Shown piece after piece: positions 5,865 through 14,646 of a stretch of 24,444 nucleotides of DNA. The notes under the pieces are model-generated. The model was not told the DNA's origin. It ran no database searches and saw only the letters and a list, made by a program, of their open reading frames with translations. The stretch lies in the NCBI GenBank assembly GCA_017536285.1, contig JAFXHP010000117.1:1-24444 (forward strand), in the 5' to 3' direction. This DNA is from Clostridia bacterium. GTDB taxonomy: Bacteria > Bacillota_A > Clostridia > UMGS1883 > HGM11501. Made by a program: the position numbers and the translations under genes. Within the stretch, counting starts at the first letter, position 1. Each line of letters opens with the position of its first letter.

Positions 5865-8054
5865 ATGTTGAGATTACCAATAGTTAAACAAAGCATTAGA
5901 AAAAGCATAGCAGAGCAGTTCAGCTTTAAGGGTATGAAGCATTCGGAGGGAGCAAGGGACGGAGACATATATGATGCCGAGAACATAAGCTTTGATGATT
6001 ATCCGTCAGTTACGGTGAGAAAGAAGCGAAGAAAGCTTCCCTTTGAGATTGAAGGAGCAGTTTACGGCATAGGAAGTGCAGACAAGCTTTTTTATTGCAG
6101 CGGAGATTCTTCGGCTTCGACCCTGGGCGTTTTCGCCGAAAACGCCGAAAGCCTTGAGCGAGGGAGCGACCAAACGGGAGCGATAACAGCGGGGGTCGAA
6201 GACAGTAATGAAGGAGTGCAGTTTTACTATGACGGGGAGGCAAAGTTCCCGGTTTCGGCGACGGAGAAAACCTTTTCGGTTATGAACAAATACATTTGTA
6301 TATTCCCGGACAAAATGTATTTCTCTCTGTGGGGAGATGAGGCGGTAAATTTGAAGGTAGGAGATTCTTCGGCTACGCCCCTGGGCGTTTTCGCCGAAAA
6401 CGCCGAAAGCCTTGAGCGAGGGAGCGACCAAACGGGAGCGATAACAGCGGGGGTCGAAGACAATGAAGGAATAGTACTGTATGAGAGTCTTGAGCTTCTT
6501 AATGAGGCTATGGGAGAAAGTGAGGATATAAAAGACGGTGATGTGTATGCCGTAGGGCTTACGGAGCCTTATTCATTCTTCCAATACAATTCCCAGGGCG
6601 AATGGAAAGATAAAAAAGATATGGAGGAGTATGCATACGGACTTCAGACGAGGTGGATTTACCTTATGGATTCCTGGGGAAGCTTAGAGTCGGTTCAAAG
6701 TTCTTTTGCTTCAAGGACAAACGGTATCCTTGATATGTACAAGTCCTCAGACGGGATAGGCTATGACACATTTGAAGCGTACAAGGCAGAAAATACTCTC
6801 GACTTAAACAGTCTGAGGGCAGGCGATACTGTTGAAATCAGCGTTACATTTTACGACAGCGACACCAAGGAAAGGATTTACAAAAGCTATAAGGCAAAGA
6901 TTTCCGGAATTACAGTTCAGAAAAGCAGCTTCGATGATGGTTATTATTACAGATATTGTTTCTCGGGCTTGGCGGTTCCCGAAAAGGTTGACGGAGAGGG
7001 AAAAGAATCAATTTCGGGGCCTTATGTGCGATATACGGCAAAGGTTAAACGGGTTGTTCCCGACCTTACGCACACGTTCTGTCACGATAACAGGCTGTGG
7101 GGCATTGACGGAGACAAGATTTGTGCTTCAAAGCTTGGAGATCCTTTTAATTTTCAGGATTTTTCAACCATAGCGGATGCAGCCTGGCAGGTGGCTGTTG
7201 CTTCAAGCGGTCCTTTTACGGGCGGCATTGCCTACAACGGTTATCCTACGTTTTTTAAGGAAGACAGGATAATAAGAGTATCGGGGGATTATCCTTCACA
7301 GTATTCCACCTATGAGACGGCTTCCGTTCCCGGCGTACTGAAGGGCAGCGGAAAGAGCTTAGCCATAGCGGACGGCGTTTTATATTATCTTTCACCCGAA
7401 GGCGTTTGTGCTTACACGGGAAGCTATCCTACGGTGATTGGAGATGACATAGGAGAAGTGCTGACGGGCGGCTATGGCGGTGCAGGCGGGGATAAATACT
7501 TCCTTGAAGCAGAGATTTCTTCCGTAGGCTTTTTTCGGGATTCTTCACAAGTTCAGAATGACAGCGAAAAAAGCCAAAGTCAGAGTGACAGTTGGGGCAG
7601 AGCGGTGTATGTGTATGACACTAAGGTGAGGGCGTGGACGAAGGAAGATGCCCTCAATACCGTGGGCTTTACTGATATTGGCAGGGACATTTATGCCCTT
7701 ACCGAAAAAGGCATATACCTTCTTGATTCTGTGAAGGAAGAAGGAGAAGCGGAAGAGGACATTGACAGCGTTTTGGAGTTTGCTCCCATATATGACGGAC
7801 ACCTTAAAAAGAAGGGTGTATCCAGGATTCATTTAAGCCTTAAGGCGGAATCGGGAGCGGAAGTAAAGATTTTTATAAGTTATGACGGAGGAGACTACAA
7901 AGAGGTTATGAAGATTTCGCCGACAATCAGGCGAAACTTTAACATACCCTTGACCGTAAGACGATGTGGCTTTTATCAGCTGAAGATTATGGCCAAAGGG
8001 GGATTTACTTTATACGGCATCGGCCGGGAGAGATACTTTGGATCAGATGTGTGA
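5865..8054 (+). CDS. Phage tail-stabilisation/tail-tube-B-like structural protein
   Basis: A 729-residue protein, the first gene of the virion operon. The region around residues 400-540 (NRLWGIDGDKICASKLGDP followed by FNF, a run of glycine-rich beta elements and LYYLSPEGVCAY) resembles tail-stabilisation or tail-tubular B proteins of podoviruses, which plug and extend the portal. The remainder is beta-rich and ends in a small C-terminal domain. Three short palindromic elements are inserted in frame: two near-identical 34-codon copies of element A (about residues 80-113 and 166-199) and one element B (about residues 550-572). An AAAGGAGG site supports the start. The family assignment rests on motif resemblance and gene context, so the exact role within the tail is uncertain. 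Confidence 0.6.
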   Translation: MLRLPIVKQSIRKSIAEQFSFKGMKHSEGARDGDIYDAENISFDDYPSVTVRKKRRKLPFEIEGAVYGIGSADKLFYCSGDSSASTLGVFAENAESLERGSDQTGAITAGVEDSNEGVQFYYDGEAKFPVSATEKTFSVMNKYICIFPDKMYFSLWGDEAVNLKVGDSSATPLGVFAENAESLERGSDQTGAITAGVEDNEGIVLYESLELLNEAMGESEDIKDGDVYAVGLTEPYSFFQYNSQGEWKDKKDMEEYAYGLQTRWIYLMDSWGSLESVQSSFASRTNGILDMYKSSDGIGYDTFEAYKAENTLDLNSLRAGDTVEISVTFYDSDTKERIYKSYKAKISGITVQKSSFDDGYYYRYCFSGLAVPEKVDGEGKESISGPYVRYTAKVKRVVPDLTHTFCHDNRLWGIDGDKICASKLGDPFNFQDFSTIADAAWQVAVASSGPFTGGIAYNGYPTFFKEDRIIRVSGDYPSQYSTYETASVPGVLKGSGKSLAIADGVLYYLSPEGVCAYTGSYPTVIGDDIGEVLTGGYGGAGGDKYFLEAEISSVGFFRDSSQVQNDSEKSQSQSDSWGRAVYVYDTKVRAWTKEDALNTVGFTDIGRDIYALTEKGIYLLDSVKEEGEAEEDIDSVLEFAPIYDGHLKKKGVSRIHLSLKAESGAEVKIFISYDGGDYKEVMKISPTIRRNFNIPLTVRRCGFYQLKIMAKGGFTLYGIGRERYFGSDV
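6102..6203 (+). repeat. Palindromic element A, copy 1 (in frame)
   Basis: A 102-base element inside the first virion gene, coding in frame for a segment that includes LGVFAENAESLERGSDQTG. Its ends are inverted (CTTCGACCC with GGGTCGAAG) and it holds a perfect inner hairpin, GGCGTTTTCG-C-CGAAAACGCC. Copy 2 lies 258 bases downstream with only two base differences. Its length is a multiple of three. Confidence 0.8.
6360..6461 (+). repeat. Palindromic element A, copy 2 (in frame)
   Basis: A second copy of the 102-base element, read in the same frame as copy 1. It differs only near its left end (GGCTACGCCC against GGCTTCGACC), so the terminal inverted repeat is less perfect here. The host protein sequence resumes with D-N-E-G after it, as it does after copy 1 (D-S-N-E-G). 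Confidence 0.8.
7512..7579 (+). repeat. Palindromic element B, copy 1 (in frame)
   Basis: A 68-base element with inverted repeats GGCTTTTTTCG (7527-7537) and CGAAAAAAGCC (7565-7575) around GGATTCTTC and CAGAATGACAG. It codes in frame for EISSVGFFRDSSQVQNDSEK. The same element, read in the same frame, occurs in the peptidase gene at 10570-10670. Confidence 0.8.
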
Positions 8055-8365
8055 AGTAAAACCAACAAAGGTTTTATGCGATAAAAATTTCCATAGAGTA
8101 TAGGCGTTTTGCAAAACGCCTATACCCGTAGGAATTTTTGAGCAAAAAACTTTCCCTCGATGGGAACAGTTTTTTACTCATTACGGAACAAAGTTTTACG
8201 AGCGTAGAAAACACGAACAGCATTTTAGTGAGCTTCAGCGTTTTTCAATACGTAGGGGGAAGAAAAACGCCCAGCCTGGCATTTTTGTCGGAGACAAAAA
8301 TTAGCCCACGGTGAAACAAAAATAAAGCGGCGAACAGCCGATTTAGGAAGGGTGGTGAATTTAAT
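8055..8365 (+). other. Hairpin-rich intergenic region with a duplicated gene fragment
   Basis: There is no gene in these 311 bases. The left edge (about 8056-8092) repeats, with a few changes, the segment 8447-8481 of the small gene downstream, so it is a fragment of that gene. Next comes a perfect 28-base palindrome (8098-8125, arms GTATAGGCGTTTTG), embraced by AAAAATTTCC and GGAATTTTT. After that is an imperfect inverted repeat around TCGAT (8138-8179), element C (8229-8311) and a small hairpin CGGC-GAACA-GCCG (about 8331-8343). The region looks built from successive palindromic insertions. Confidence 0.65.
8229..8311 (+). repeat. Two-hairpin element C, copy 1
   Basis: Hairpin GCGTTTTTC/GAAAAACGC (8238-8246 with 8262-8270), the linker GCCCAGCCTGGCA (8269-8281), hairpin TTTTTGTC-GGA-GACAAAAA (8282-8300), then GCCCACGG. 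The flanks GTGAGCT and AGCCCAC can pair as an outer stem with one mismatch. The 13-base linker and the final GCCCACGG are identical in copy 2 before the holin gene. A hairpin and tail like its right half recur at 8537-8563. Confidence 0.65.
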
Positions 8366-8503
8366 ATGAGAGATTTGCCGAGACTTTCCGGTGGGGAAAG
8401 TACTGAGGAAAAAATCAGAATAATATATGATTGGCTCTATGAATGGAGTAAAACCAACAAAGATTTATGTGATAAAAATTCTTCTGAAGCAACTGAAGAG
8501 TAA
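8366..8503 (+). CDS. Small phage tail-associated protein
   Basis: A 45-residue protein starting MRDLPRLSGGESTEEKIRII, followed by YDWLYEWSKTNKDL. Short proteins with this kind of start and a helical Tyr/Trp-rich core are common next to tail and fibre genes in clostridial prophages, and their function is not known. A GGTGGTG site lies upstream. The 3' third is duplicated, in decayed form, at about 8056-8092, directly after the stop codon of the preceding gene. Confidence 0.6.
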   Translation: MRDLPRLSGGESTEEKIRIIYDWLYEWSKTNKDLCDKNSSEATEE

Positions 8504-8622
8504 GAAGACCTTCTGGGCAAAAACTTTCTCGTGCATTTTTGTCAGAGACAAAAATTGGCCACGGCAAGTCGAATAGACCTTTGTAATGTAGCTATAGGCT
8601 AAAAACATGAAAGGAAAGAGAT
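8504..8622 (+). other. Intergenic segment with element C-like hairpin
   Basis: No gene is present. The hairpin TTTTTGTC-AGA-GACAAAAA (8537-8555) followed by TTGGCCACGG is nearly identical to the right half of element C copy 1 at 8282-8311. The segment ends in GAAAGGAAAGAG, the ribosome binding site that is duplicated together with the start of the fibre gene. Confidence 0.5.
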
Positions 8623-8715
8623 ATGAAAAATAAAACACTGAAAGAAATAATAAAATTGGCGGATGAATTAAATCCGAATTCATATTCGGATGATATAAAG
8701 GCGCAGTGGACATGA
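8623..8715 (+). pseudogene. Truncated duplicate of the fibre gene 5' end
   Basis: Bases 8609-8710 repeat 8812-8913, the ribosome binding site and first 29 codons of the fibre gene, with three base changes. The copy then diverges and stops at TGA (8713-8715), giving at most a 30-residue peptide. Between the copies (8711-8811) lies palindromic DNA: the hairpin GCAGATT/AATCTGC around GGC-AAA-GCC, and the string ACGGAGCCG near both ends. Confidence 0.8.
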
Positions 8716-8825
8716 GTCAGCGAGGAACGGAGCCGCAAGGCGAGTACCGCAGTCGGCGGTAGTTGGAGCAGATTTGGCAAAGCCTAATCTGCGGAAAACG
8801 GAGCCGTCAGAGAAAGGAAAGAGAT

Positions 8826-10267
<1,442 letters not shown>

Positions 10268-10271
<4 letters not shown>

Positions 10272-10510
10272 AAACATTGATTATCAACAAAGAAAATCCG
10301 AAAGGGATTCATATTGAAGAAGCTGCTGAAGAAGCGGCAGTTATTCCTTACGAAGAAAGGGTTGTAAGCAGGATACGGGAAGTTTATTCGATTGATGATG
10401 AATTTGCAATTTTAAGGCAGAGAGATACAAAGCCTGAAGAATTTGCAGAATACAATGAATTTGTTGAAAAGATAAAAGCGGAAGAAAGGATAAAGGAGGT
10501 AGAAAAGTAA
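10268..10510 (+). CDS. Small phage protein downstream of the fibre
   Basis: An 80-residue acidic protein with the motif RIREVYSIDDEFAILRQRD followed by TKPEEFAEYNEFVE. I know this pattern from short proteins that follow tail fibre genes in clostridial phages. Their function is not established, and a chaperone or minor structural role would be a guess. It overlaps the fibre stop by four bases, and its own stop overlaps the next start (TAATG), so the three genes are translationally coupled. Confidence 0.65.
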
Positions 10511-11538
10511 TGCCGGGTGGAATAAGCGGATTATTTAAGAATACTTACGGTGCGAAGGTTGCAAGAGGAGAGATTTCTTCCGCAGGCTTTTTTCGGGATT
10601 CTTCCATAGGAGATTTTTCTGCCGAAGGCGAAAATCTCCGAAGTCAGAATGACAGCGAAAAAAGGCAAAGCGGAAATGGAGCTTTGCGGGCGGTTGGTAG
10701 TGCGAGGGCGTATTATTACAACACGATTTGCAAGGTGACGGATGAGGAGCTTCCAAAGGAATATAAAGTGGCGTTTTTGCCGAATGTGCTTGACCAGGGA
10801 TATGTCAATTCCTGTGTGGCACACGGCATCGCGGGAGCACTCTCTGCAAATCATCTGAAGCATACAGGGGAGCTTACAGACCTTTCTGTATTGCTCATCT
10901 ACGGCTTATGGCGTGGAGATATGACGGGCGAAGGAATGTTTGTGGAATCCACCTTAGATAACGGCAGGGAAATCGGTACAAGCTTTCGCACGATTGCTCC
11001 CGAAAATTTAGAAGTGCCCGAAGCAATAGAGAAGGCGAAGGACTACGCCCAAAGGTTTCCCCGTGCTATGGCTTTTAAGGTGGGAAGCTTTTACAAGATG
11101 AGGCAGAATGCCAATTTTGTATCCGATGTTAAGAAGGCGTTATATCAGTTTAACCTTCCTCTTGTGACGGTGAGAAATACTTCCACACGGCATTGTGAAC
11201 TTATTGTAGGATGGGATGAAGAAAACTTTATATTGCAGAATTCCTACGGAAAGGAATTCTGCGATGGAGGCTATCACAGTATTCCCATTACTACAAAGAG
11301 TCTGGACGATACGTATCTTGTACTTGCGGACAAGGTGAAGTTGCCCTTCTCTGATACAAGCGGACATTGGGCGGAGAAATGCATAAGGAACGTATATTTT
11401 GCAGGATTGATGGAAGGCTATCCCGACGGGACATTTAAGCCGGATAGCCCGATAACAAGGGCGGAACTGGCTAAGGTGATTGACGAGGTGCTTCGGGATA
11501 TTGACGAGAAGCTTAAGAATTTGGAAATGAGTAAGTGA
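10510..11538 (+). CDS. Papain-like cysteine peptidase with C-terminal SLH domain
   Basis: A 342-residue protein. Residues 85-275 are a C1 (papain) fold: Q96 and C102 in DQGYVNSCVA keep the exact six-residue spacing of the papain oxyanion Gln and catalytic Cys. H228 in RHCELIVGW and N244 in LQNSYG complete the site with the usual 16-residue His-Asn spacing. Residues 280-330 form a single SLH repeat (HWAEKCIRNVYFAGLMEGY, then ITRAEL). No signal peptide is seen, so release would be by lysis or with the particle. Residues 21-57 are encoded by element B copy 2 with hairpin D nested in it. AAAGGAGG precedes the ATG. The peptidase might clear S-layer or surface protein, but its target is inferred only from the SLH domain. 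Confidence 0.8.
   Translation: MPGGISGLFKNTYGAKVARGEISSAGFFRDSSIGDFSAEGENLRSQNDSEKRQSGNGALRAVGSARAYYYNTICKVTDEELPKEYKVAFLPNVLDQGYVNSCVAHGIAGALSANHLKHTGELTDLSVLLIYGLWRGDMTGEGMFVESTLDNGREIGTSFRTIAPENLEVPEAIEKAKDYAQRFPRAMAFKVGSFYKMRQNANFVSDVKKALYQFNLPLVTVRNTSTRHCELIVGWDEENFILQNSYGKEFCDGGYHSIPITTKSLDDTYLVLADKVKLPFSDTSGHWAEKCIRNVYFAGLMEGYPDGTFKPDSPITRAELAKVIDEVLRDIDEKLKNLEMSK
10570..10670 (+). repeat. Palindromic element B, copy 2, with nested hairpin D (in frame)
   Basis: The same arms as copy 1 (GGCTTTTTTCG at 10585-10595, CGAAAAAAGGC at 10656-10666) and the same reading frame (GFFRDSS ... QNDSEK). It is 33 bases (11 codons) longer because another hairpin, GGAGATTTTT/AAAATCTCC (10609-10639), sits in its loop. 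That inner hairpin recurs in inverted orientation at 11562-11590, outside any gene. Confidence 0.8.
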
Positions 11539-11561
11539 GGGGGAAGAATCCCCCAGTCATC

Positions 11562-11590
11562 GGAGATTTTGCCTTCGGCTGAAAATCTCC
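11562..11590 (-). repeat. Hairpin D, intergenic copy
   Basis: GGAGATTTT (11562-11570) and AAAATCTCC (11582-11590) enclose GCCTTCGGCTG. The copy at 10609-10639, nested inside a coding element, has the complementary loop CTGCCGAAGGCG, so the two copies are inverted relative to each other. Confidence 0.7.
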
Positions 11591-11598
11591 TAAAGACA

Positions 11599-11697
11599 GC
11601 CCCCTTTAGGCAAGCATCAGCGTTTTTTGCGACCGAAGGACGAAAAAACGCCCAGCCTGGCAGATTCGGCGGAGTCGAATCGTTGCCCACGGGGGGC
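11599..11697 (+). repeat. Two-hairpin element C, copy 2
   Basis: An outer stem GCCCCC/GGGGGGC plus GGCAA/TTGCC closes two inner hairpins, GCGTTTTTT/AAAAAACGC (11620-11628 with 11643-11651) and GATTCG/CGAATC (11663-11668 with 11676-11681), joined by GCCCAGCCTGGCA. The fold resembles a three-way junction. The hairpin sequences differ from copy 1 while stems and linker are kept, which points to conserved secondary structure. Confidence 0.7.
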
Positions 11698-11719
11698 CTT
11701 TAAAAGAAAGGAGAATTTT

Positions 11720-12178
11720 ATGGAAAAAGTATTACATAAGGTTAATCTGATAGGCGGAGCCATTGTGGCACTGCTTTCGGGAATATTTGGGCAGTTTTGG
11801 TATTTATTCTGTGCTTTTTTGGTGCTTAATGTGACAGATTATGTTACAGGCATATTGAAGGCAAGGTTTTTCGGCGTTGAAAATTCCTGCAAAGGAGTAA
11901 AAGGAATCGTAAAAAAACTTGGATATTGGGTGTGCATTATGCTTGCGTTTTTTGTGGCGGTGTGTTTTACAAAAATAGGTGTACTGATTGGGGCAGATCT
12001 TGGCTTTACTGAGCTTTTCGGGTGGTTTACCCTAGCTACATTTATTATAAATGAAGTGAGGAGCATACTCGAGAATCTGGTGTTGATGGAAGTTGAGGTT
12101 CCTGAATTTTTCATTAAGGGGCTAGAGGTTACAAAATTAAAGTCAGTAGAGAGGAGTGAAGGATATGAAGATTTATGA
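11720..12178 (+). CDS. Phage holin (holin 4-1 type)
   Basis: A 152-residue membrane protein with about four hydrophobic segments (residues 10-24, 27-45, 68-90, 96-115), separated by a basic loop with GVKGIVKKLGYW. The pattern NVTDYVTGILKA followed by the KGxxGIxKK loop is typical of the toxin-secretion/phage-lysis holin family of Firmicutes prophages. It forms the membrane lesion that releases the endolysin. The start at 11720 has GAAAGGAG upstream. An in-frame TTG at 11627 lies inside element C and is unlikely. It overlaps the amidase gene by 14 bases, giving a standard holin-endolysin cassette. Confidence 0.88.
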   Translation: MEKVLHKVNLIGGAIVALLSGIFGQFWYLFCAFLVLNVTDYVTGILKARFFGVENSCKGVKGIVKKLGYWVCIMLAFFVAVCFTKIGVLIGADLGFTELFGWFTLATFIINEVRSILENLVLMEVEVPEFFIKGLEVTKLKSVERSEGYEDL

Positions 12179-12749
12179 TACGGATTTCAACTGGTCCGGA
12201 AATCTTTTGACAAGACCCCTGACACGGAAAATTATAATACATCACAGAGCGGGAGCCGGAGATGTTTTAAGCTTACATAATACTCATCTGAAAAACGGAT
12301 GGAGCGGAATAGGCTATCACTTTTATATAAGGAAAGACGGAAGTATTTACAGAGGGCGTCCCATAGAAAAAATGGGAGCTCACGCTGAAGGAAATAATAT
12401 GGACAGTGTAGGTGTATGTTTCGAAGGTAATTTCGAAAAAGATATTATGGAAAAAGCACAGATAGAATCCGGAAAGCTTCTTATCGGTCACATTCAGGAA
12501 TGTTACGGAAGAAAGCTGGAAATAGCCAAGCACTCGGATTACGGCACCACCCTTTGTCCGGGAAAAAACTTTCCTTTTAATGAAATTAAGAAGGTTTCCT
12601 GTGACAATGTAGTTACTAAAATGTTTGACGATGGGGTTATAACCCTTTCCAACATAAATAACTGGGAATTGTTTTTATCGGGGAAGGCACGGCCGAAAGC
12701 TGAGTATATAAAGACTGTTATAAAAAGATATCAGTCTAAAATTGTATGA
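12165..12749 (+). CDS. N-acetylmuramoyl-L-alanine amidase (endolysin)
   Basis: A 194-residue amidase_2/PGRP-type zinc enzyme that cuts the bond between muramic acid and the stem peptide. Expected zinc ligands are present: H26 or H27 in IIIHHRA, H123 in KHSDYG and C131 in TLCPGK. Y51 in IGYHFYI matches the active-site tyrosine. HAEGNN and SVGVCFEGNF are family landmarks. Residues 145-194 form a short C-terminal helical domain, perhaps for wall binding. I chose ATG 12165 because AGGAG lies eight bases upstream. The GTG at 12156 is part of that site. It lies directly after the holin, as endolysins do. Confidence 0.9.
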   Translation: MKIYDTDFNWSGNLLTRPLTRKIIIHHRAGAGDVLSLHNTHLKNGWSGIGYHFYIRKDGSIYRGRPIEKMGAHAEGNNMDSVGVCFEGNFEKDIMEKAQIESGKLLIGHIQECYGRKLEIAKHSDYGTTLCPGKNFPFNEIKKVSCDNVVTKMFDDGVITLSNINNWELFLSGKARPKAEYIKTVIKRYQSKIV

Positions 12750-12883
12750 ATTTGAAAGGGGTGATGCGTTTGATTTGATAGAGGTTTCAAAGGATGAATA
12801 ATCATCCGGTCTGTTTTATGCGATTACAGAATAATGAAATGCAGGATTTTTAAGTATATTTTTACGGATAAGGAGGATTTTTC
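12750..12883 (+). other. Gap between lysis and head genes
   Basis: In these 134 bases I see no gene of useful length. A small hairpin GGATGA-ATAA-TCATCC lies at 12792-12807. The segment ends in AAGGAGG before the scaffold gene. A ten-codon frame overlaps the amidase stop at 12746, but it has no recognisable content. Confidence 0.5.
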
Positions 12884-13570
12884 ATGAAAAATTATAAAGG
12901 GGCAGAAAAGTTAACCCCGGAAAGAAATAAGGCACTTGCCGGTAATATGAGTAAGGAAGAGAGAGACGATGCCTTTTCCAAGCTTATAAAGAATGATTAT
13001 AAAGAACAGTTTCAGGACAGGTTTAACAGAGAGTTCGGAAGAAGGTACAAGGGAATGAAGGAAACCGAAGAAGAGCTTATAGCACTTAAAGAAGCACTTA
13101 GACCATTGATGGAGCATTATAACGAAAAGGATACGGTTTCTTTGGTTAAGCGTATTCTTGATGAGTCGAAAAATAAGGAGAAAAGTAGCAAGGGCGATGC
13201 TGCTTTGATAAAAAAACAATATGATAAATGGCTTTCAGAAGCAAAGGAAACAAAGAAAAAATATCCTTCATTTGATTTCAAGAAGGAATTTAATAATTCT
13301 GAGTTCCGTGCAGGATTGAAATCCGGAATTCCTATGACTTCTTTATACAGAGCTATGCATTTTGATGAGCTTTCGAAGTCGATTTCCGATAAGGCATCAA
13401 AAGCAACGCTGGAAAACATCAGGTCCGGAAACGGAAGAATAAAAGAAGCAGGAAATGAAAGGTCGGCTTCTGTCAAGACTAAAAAAAGCGTGGAGTCATT
13501 GACCGGAGACGAGATAGAAGAAATTCTCGAAAGAGTTCGCAGGGGCGAAAAAATTACTTTCGGGGCATAA
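12884..13570 (+). CDS. Putative capsid scaffolding protein
   Basis: A 228-residue, highly charged, mostly helical protein. YKEQFQDRFNREFGRRYKGM (residues 36-55), followed by a segment ending ALRPLMEHYN, matches the kind of protein that lies directly upstream of N4-gp56-type capsid genes in Firmicutes phages and is usually taken to be the scaffold. Position (46 bases before the capsid gene), size and coiled-coil character agree. No catalytic motif is visible. AAGGAGG precedes the ATG. Confidence 0.65.
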   Translation: MKNYKGAEKLTPERNKALAGNMSKEERDDAFSKLIKNDYKEQFQDRFNREFGRRYKGMKETEEELIALKEALRPLMEHYNEKDTVSLVKRILDESKNKEKSSKGDAALIKKQYDKWLSEAKETKKKYPSFDFKKEFNNSEFRAGLKSGIPMTSLYRAMHFDELSKSISDKASKATLENIRSGNGRIKEAGNERSASVKTKKSVESLTGDEIEEILERVRRGEKITFGA

Positions 13571-13616
13571 AAACAATTTTTAATGAACAGAAAAAATTAA
13601 TTAACGGAGGTATTTT

Positions 13617-14585
13617 ATGAGTACAGAAACATTAAAAGCATTTAATCTTAACACCAATACAATGTCAGGCAATTTAAAGTCTGAGGACAAAACTTTTTAC
13701 GACAGAACACTTATACATATGGCAACACCCAATCTTATACACGGTCAGTTCGGCCAGAAAAGAGATATTCCTAAAAATGGCGGTAATCAGATTGAGTTCC
13801 GTAAGTTCACTCCTCTCGGAAAGGCAACAACACCGCTTACAGAGGGCGTGACTCCCGACGGTCAGAATCTTGATGTATCAACAATTACGGCGACAATTCA
13901 CCAGTACGGAGGCTATGTTACAATTTCTGATAATCTTGATGTTACGGGAGTTGACCCTGTAATTACGGAAACTCTCGGACTTATTTCCGATCAGGCTGCA
14001 CAGACAATAGATACTGTGGAAAGAGATATATTGGTTTCAGGAACCAACGTTCAGTATGCAGACGGAAGCATTGAAGCAAGGGAAAGCATTACTCAGGAAC
14101 ATAAGATGACGGTAGACGTATTAAAAAGAGCGGTTCGTACACTCAAAATGAATAATACGCCTAAAATCAACGGGTATTATATTGCGATTATGCATCCTTC
14201 TGTTGCATATGACCTTATGGCAGATCCCGATTGGATTGATGCACAGAAGTATACAAGTGCCAATGTAAATAAAATTTATTTTGGCGAAATCGGCGAGATT
14301 GCAGGAGTAAAGGTGATTGAGTCCACGGAGGCAAAAATCTGGAAGGAAGGGGAGTTAAGTGTGTATGCTACTCTCATTTTCGGAAAGGATGCCTACGGTA
14401 TTACCAATATTGAAGGCGGAGGTCTTACAACTATAGTTAAAGCATTGGGCTCTGCAGGTACCGGAGACCCCTTGAATCAGCGCTCAACTGTTGGTTGGAA
14501 GGCATATCATACTGCGGAAATTCTTGTTGAACCCTATATGGTAAGAGTTGAAACTGCATCAAGCTTTAATGATGAAGAAAACTGA
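13617..14585 (+). CDS. N4-gp56 family major capsid protein
   Basis: A 322-residue HK97-fold capsid protein. IEFRKFTPLGKATTPLTEGV (residues 60-79), followed by a segment containing QYGGYVTISDNLD, is the signature of the N4-gp56 capsid family, named after phage N4 and widespread in prophages of Clostridia. The C-terminal half has the usual NGYYIAIMHPSVAYDL and GEIGEIAGVKVIES stretches. It should assemble on the upstream scaffold into the icosahedral shell. CGGAGG precedes the ATG. Confidence 0.92.
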   Translation: MSTETLKAFNLNTNTMSGNLKSEDKTFYDRTLIHMATPNLIHGQFGQKRDIPKNGGNQIEFRKFTPLGKATTPLTEGVTPDGQNLDVSTITATIHQYGGYVTISDNLDVTGVDPVITETLGLISDQAAQTIDTVERDILVSGTNVQYADGSIEARESITQEHKMTVDVLKRAVRTLKMNNTPKINGYYIAIMHPSVAYDLMADPDWIDAQKYTSANVNKIYFGEIGEIAGVKVIESTEAKIWKEGELSVYATLIFGKDAYGITNIEGGGLTTIVKALGSAGTGDPLNQRSTVGWKAYHTAEILVEPYMVRVETASSFNDEEN

Positions 14586-14604
14586 TTAAATTAAAAAATT
14601 AAAG

Positions 14605-14627
14605 GCGTGCAGGCAAAGCCTGCACGC
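14605..14627 (+). repeat. GC-rich hairpin between capsid and small head gene
   Basis: A perfect 10-bp stem, GCGTGCAGGC-AAA-GCCTGCACGC, lies between the capsid stop and the next ribosome binding site. No T run follows, so it more likely protects the abundant capsid mRNA 3' end or marks a processing site than terminates transcription. That function is inferred. Confidence 0.55.
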
Positions 14628-14646
14628 AGAAAAGGAGAGTTTTATT

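Larger units (their letters stand above)
11539..11719 (+). other. Intergenic region made of nested hairpins
   Basis: Between the peptidase and holin genes lie GGGGG-AAGAAT-CCCCC (11539-11554), hairpin D (11562-11590) and element C copy 2 (11599-11697), followed by the GAAAGGAG ribosome binding site of the holin. No T run follows these hairpins, so they are not ordinary terminators. Confidence 0.7.

Noticed and set aside
11418..11690. Minus-strand frame across the peptidase end and the hairpin region
   Set aside because: It is a shadow of palindromic DNA and the SLH coding region, without a start signal.
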